From: Strigamia acuminata
Taxonomy: Eukaryota > Arthropoda > Chilopoda > Geophilomorpha > Linotaeniidae
Assembly: GCA_949358305.1 (NCBI GenBank)
Contig: OX442324.1
Span: forward strand, 8,219,601-8,283,600
Length of the DNA: 64,000 nt
Reading direction: 5' to 3'
How positions within the stretch are numbered: position 1 is the first letter of the stretch; each line of letters begins with the position of its first letter. A program made the translations under genes and the position numbers. This document shows, piece by piece, positions 60,405 to 64,000 of the stretch. The notes below the pieces were generated by a model. That model saw only the letters and a program-made list of their open reading frames with translations, was not told the DNA's origin and searched no databases.

Positions 60405-63400
60405 TTAGTAGTATGGGCGGTAATCTTTTCGCTTACGCGGTCTGAGTCTGCGCGACCGGAAATCGTTGGTTTGTGGACTTGCGCCATCTAGTGGCGGGTT
60501 TTGAAGTTGATTTTCATTCGTTTTCACCGTAGGCTGTGGTTCAAACAGTGATTTTAGAGAGATTTGTTCTGTATCATCTATATATCGTTCTTTTGGCTTA
60601 ATTTTCGTTGTTTTCACTAGTTTTTCTGTGTTTTCAACTACAATTTCACCTTTTTTACTGATTTTTTTCACTTTATCAGCAAATTTCACTTTCTTTTCTG
60701 GCATATCTTTCAGAACTTCATCTATTTCTTCTTCAATTCGTTCCTTATATGGTTTTAACCTTTCTACATTCACTATGTCACTTTTCTTTCTTGTTGAATT
60801 GATTATTTCATAGTCATTTGGTGCAGTTCTTCGCACAATTTCATACGGGCCGGAAAATTGCGGTAAAAGTTTCTCAGATAAGCCAACTTTTCTGTTGATG
60901 GTTTTCAGATAAACCAATTCACCTGGTTCAAACTCTTTGTTGACTCTATCTTCATCAAACCTTTTCTTGCTTTTTGCAGATTGTTTTTCAAGTCTCTCAT
61001 TTGCAATTTTCCTGGCTGCTCGAATGAATTTTGCTGTTCTCAATGTATATTCTTTCTGTGGCAAGTCCAAATTTACCTCTACTGTCAAATCCACATCATA
61101 TCCACGAAGTAAATAATGTGGTGTATATCCTGTTGTTTCATGAACGCCCGTGTTGTAAGAAAACAGAAGGAATGGAAGAAATTCGTCCCAGTCAGTGTGT
61201 TCGTCGTTGACGTAACTTTGCAACATTTTTGCGAATGTCGCATTAAATCTCTCAGTCAATCCGTTTGTTCTTGGATGATATCCTGACGTAGTTTTATGCA
61301 AACTTTTAAACATATTTGAGACTTCTTCAACCATTTTGTTCCTGTATTCCGTTCCACGGTCGCTTAAGATTTCTCTTGGACTGCCTTCTTTCAGAATAAC
61401 TTCATAAAGCAATGTTCTTGCTGCTTCTAATGCTGTAGCTACTGCTGCTGGTCTAGCTATTGCATTCCTAGAAAGATAATCAGTTACAACAAAAACATGT
61501 TTATTTCCAAGACGTGACAATGGAAAAGGTCCAAGTGTATCTATTCCAATTCGCTCAAAAGGTTTTGAGACTGTTGACCATGGCTGCATTAATCCTTTAG
61601 CTGGCGTTGTCATTGTTTTTGCTTTTGCGCAGTGTTGGCAGGACAAGACGTAATTTCTGACATCTTTGTAGATTCTTGTCCAGAAGAATCGTGTTCTTAT
61701 TCGTTTCCACGTTTTTGCCAATCCCAAATGAGCTCCTAGTAATCCATCGTGCATTTCATACAATACATCTTTTTGAAGTTGTTTTGGAACTACTAGTAAT
61801 AAATCTTCCATGTTCAGGGCACTGTTAAGTTTTTTCTTCCTGAACAACGTTTCGTTTTGAAGAACGAACTGCTTTAGAGGTCGTCTTCTTTTTCTTGGAA
61901 GTTGCTCTTGGTTTTCTAGTGCTGTTATTAGGTCCAGTAGTTTGGGATCCTTCCTCTGTTCAACAGGGAGGTCCAAGTTTTCTAAGAAAAGCGAAGGTAA
62001 TTTTTCTATTTCTTCTTCACTTAATTCTTCCTGGATCCTACTTAAAGCATTGGCATCTGTATGTTTCTTGCCGCTTTTATGAAATATTTCAAAATCATAC
62101 TCAGCTAGTTGCAGCGCCCACCTGGCTAGACGTCCATTTGGATTTCGGACTCCTCTCAGCCATTGGAGGGCAGAATGGTCGGTGATAATTTGGAATTTCT
62201 GTCCATACAAGTACGGTCTAAATTTCTCTATTGCAAAAATGATGGCTAACATTTCTCTATCAGTTGCAGTGTAGTTCTGTTCAGCTGTGCTCATTAGACG
62301 ACTTGCATAAGCGATAACACGCTCTTGGTTGTTGACTTTTTGTTTTAGGATTGCTCCTAAACCATATGCGCTTGCATCAGTTGAAACCATGAAAGGCTGA
62401 GCGAAGTTTGGATGCGCTAACACCGGTACTGTTATTAATGCATTTCGGAGCGTGTGGAATGCTTTGTCGTGGGGTGGTCCCCAGTCAAACTTTTCATCCT
62501 TTTTGGTTAAATTCACCAGAGGTTTGGAAATGTCCGCAAAACCAGCGATGAACTTCCGGTAATACGAGCATAATCCTAAAAAACCACGTAGTTGTTTGAC
62601 GTTCACAGGAATCGGAAACTTCGCGACTGAATCCAAATTCCTGAGATCCGGTGAAATACCTTCAGCATCAACCACATGTCCGAGATATCGAATGGTGTGT
62701 GTCGCAAACGTACATTTGCTCAGCTTAACTTTGAGATTCGCTGTTCTAAGCTTCTGGAAAACTGCCTCCAAATCGACGAGGTGCTGATCGAAAGTCTTTG
62801 AAAACACTATCAAATCGTCAAGATATGCAATACATACTTTTCCCAGGAGGTTACCAAGCACTTTGTTCATCAATTTTTGAAAAGCGGCTGGGCTGTTACA
62901 TAATCCCATTCCGAGGACATTAAACTCATAATGTCCGCTAGACGTGGTAAACGCTGTCTTTTCACGATCTTGTTCATCTATTTCGACCTGGTGATATCCC
63001 TGGATAAGATCCATCATTGAAAAATACTTTGCACCCGCTAATTGATCTAGGGTGTCGTCAATACGTGGTAAGGGATAAACCATTTTCTTTGTTACTGCGT
63101 TTAACCGTCTCCAATCAACACAAAATCTCCATTTGCCGTCTCTTTTCTTGATGAGCAATACTGGTGCACTCCACGGGCTCTCGGATTCTCTAATTACTCC
63201 TTGCTCGAGTAACTTCTTTGTTTCAGCATCCTCGATTTCTTTTTCCTTAATTGATCGTCTATAAGGTTGTAAATGGATTGGAGGAGAATCTCCAGTATCA
63301 ATTCGATGCCTAATCGTGTGAGCTCTGCCTAAATCATTGTCAGTTTTTGCAAATCTATCAGAATTCTTCTCCAGCAACTGCACCATTAGCCCTCGTTGTG

Positions 63401-64000
63401 ATGGCGTCATGTTGTCATTCGCCATGGCCGTGCTAAAGTCAAATTGATTAGCTCTGTTTTCATCCAGCACGCCAGACTCAATTACATAAAAAGCTTTTGC
63501 AATTGCTGAGTTTTTTCCTAAATAGATTGTCTTTTTTGTTGGATTCGCAACTCGCAGAACTCCTTCACCTTTTCTGAACTTAGTCAATGTTTTGCAACAA
63601 ATTACTCCAAAGCGATCAATTACTCCACTGAGTGGTTCTATAAATAACTCATCATCAACTTTCTTTGCAATCTTTATTGGTACAATACATTCATGTAACG
63701 CTGGAATTGTTATTGGCTTTAAAACTCGGGCTATGTAATTTACATCAGTATGGTTCTTTGACATTGGGAAAACTTCTTGTTGTTCATCTTTTGGGCCTAC
63801 AAAGATCTTCTGTTGATCGTAGTCGAGTTTACACCTTGCAGATCTTAAGAAATTATCTCCCAGCAGTAAATGGCGTCCAAATCCATTAACGATCAATACC
63901 TCGATGGTGTGTTGTTGTTGTCCAACATCAATGGTTATCCTGGTTTTTCCTTCTGGGATTATCAATGAGCCATCCACAACTCTCAATCGAACACCTGGAC
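60405..64000 (-). CDS. Gypsy G Pol polyprotein, partial (protease end, RT, RNase H, integrase)
   Basis: The frame enters from the right edge and is open for about 1,197 codons to the stop at 60405-60407. It begins in the protease C-terminus (GRHLLLGDNFL). The RT has VLLIKKRDGKWRFCVDWR, LIQGYHQV, NSPAAFQ and YLDDLIVFSK. The RNase H has VSTDASAYGLGAIL, TATDREMLAI and ITDHSALQWL. The integrase has a His-Cys finger (HDGLLGAHLG...CQHCAKAK), catalytic Asp in GIDTLGPF, Asp in LSDRGTEY and Glu in NGLTERFN, then a GPY/F-type module (QFSGPYEIV). The Lys/Glu-rich basic tail ends RRLRPRKRKDYRPYY. All catalytic residues are present. Gag and the protease active site lie beyond the window. Confidence 0.94.
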   Translation of the reverse strand, partial: PGVRLRVVDGSLIIPEGKTRITIDVGQQQHTIEVLIVNGFGRHLLLGDNFLRSARCKLDYDQQKIFVGPKDEQQEVFPMSKNHTDVNYIARVLKPITIPALHECIVPIKIAKKVDDELFIEPLSGVIDRFGVICCKTLTKFRKGEGVLRVANPTKKTIYLGKNSAIAKAFYVIESGVLDENRANQFDFSTAMANDNMTPSQRGLMVQLLEKNSDRFAKTDNDLGRAHTIRHRIDTGDSPPIHLQPYRRSIKEKEIEDAETKKLLEQGVIRESESPWSAPVLLIKKRDGKWRFCVDWRRLNAVTKKMVYPLPRIDDTLDQLAGAKYFSMMDLIQGYHQVEIDEQDREKTAFTTSSGHYEFNVLGMGLCNSPAAFQKLMNKVLGNLLGKVCIAYLDDLIVFSKTFDQHLVDLEAVFQKLRTANLKVKLSKCTFATHTIRYLGHVVDAEGISPDLRNLDSVAKFPIPVNVKQLRGFLGLCSYYRKFIAGFADISKPLVNLTKKDEKFDWGPPHDKAFHTLRNALITVPVLAHPNFAQPFMVSTDASAYGLGAILKQKVNNQERVIAYASRLMSTAEQNYTATDREMLAIIFAIEKFRPYLYGQKFQIITDHSALQWLRGVRNPNGRLARWALQLAEYDFEIFHKSGKKHTDANALSRIQEELSEEEIEKLPSLFLENLDLPVEQRKDPKLLDLITALENQEQLPRKRRRPLKQFVLQNETLFRKKKLNSALNMEDLLLVVPKQLQKDVLYEMHDGLLGAHLGLAKTWKRIRTRFFWTRIYKDVRNYVLSCQHCAKAKTMTTPAKGLMQPWSTVSKPFERIGIDTLGPFPLSRLGNKHVFVVTDYLSRNAIARPAAVATALEAARTLLYEVILKEGSPREILSDRGTEYRNKMVEEVSNMFKSLHKTTSGYHPRTNGLTERFNATFAKMLQSYVNDEHTDWDEFLPFLLFSYNTGVHETTGYTPHYLLRGYDVDLTVEVNLDLPQKEYTLRTAKFIRAARKIANERLEKQSAKSKKRFDEDRVNKEFEPGELVYLKTINRKVGLSEKLLPQFSGPYEIVRRTAPNDYEIINSTRKKSDIVNVERLKPYKERIEEEIDEVLKDMPEKKVKFADKVKKISKKGEIVVENTEKLVKTTKIKPKERYIDDTEQISLKSLFEPQPTVKTNENQLQNPPLDGASPQTNDFRSRRLRPRKRKDYRPYY

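Larger units (their letters stand above)
59076..64000 (-). mobile_element. Gypsy element G, 3' part (5' part beyond right edge)
   Basis: This Ty3/gypsy LTR retrotransposon on the minus strand lies in the probable first intron of MON2 and is antisense to it. Visible in transcription order are the end of protease, RT, RNase H, integrase, a long 3' untranslated region, a purine tract and a candidate 3' LTR. The pol frame is open and runs off the right edge. Confidence 0.88.

Overview
The window is animal nuclear DNA, most likely from an invertebrate and perhaps an arthropod. Three spliced host genes support this: a complete DRP1 (dynamin-related mitochondrial fission GTPase), a small THAP-type gene fragment, and the first recognisable coding exon of a MON2 homologue. 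There is no bacterial-style gene organisation. I cannot fix the species from the sequence alone.

Positions 1 to about 40,000 are almost entirely nested LTR retrotransposons. A minus-strand Ty1/copia relic (E, 11384-12582) appears to have been hit by a plus-strand copia element (A, off the left edge to about 11383). A was in turn hit by a minus-strand copia element (B, 673-7616, target duplication CAATC). Next to them, remains of a plus-strand Gypsy element (H, 12870-13402 and 39052-40004) were hit by a large minus-strand LTR element (F, 13403-39051, target duplication TTGG). F was itself hit by two near-pristine copia elements: C (14067-20467, minus, GAGGC) and D (23232-29981, plus, CGCAT). 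B, C and D each have paired LTRs, a primer site matching the 3' end of initiator tRNA-Met, a purine tract and one uninterrupted Gag-Pol frame of 1688, 1493 and 1571 codons.

F is the most unusual object. Without C and D it is about 12.5 kb. Its 593-bp LTRs differ at only two sites by eye. Its long open Gypsy-type pol frame has lost catalytic residues of RT (YLDD reads YLDS) and RNase H, has an altered protease motif, and stops inside the integrase zinc-finger region. It has no recognisable capsid or nucleocapsid. Downstream of pol, where env would sit, it carries two unknown reading frames. The first has a CxxC-x15-CxxC zinc ribbon and follows a strong splice acceptor. The second has a PPTY late-domain-like motif. 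They are joined by an ATGA stop/start overlap. D is inserted in the first of them.

From 40,005 to 50,667 lies DRP1: 14 coding exons, 734 residues, all GTPase motifs and two known regulatory serines conserved. Its introns are rich in microsatellites and fold-back MITEs. Then come a tandemly repeated cassette with splice sites, a THAP-type exon, a UBE2QL1-like processed pseudogene, and the MON2 exon (55259-55454). The probable MON2 intron holds a Stowaway-like MITE, a Tc1-like relic with long inverted repeats and, from about 59,076 off the right edge, an apparently functional Gypsy element (G) on the minus strand.
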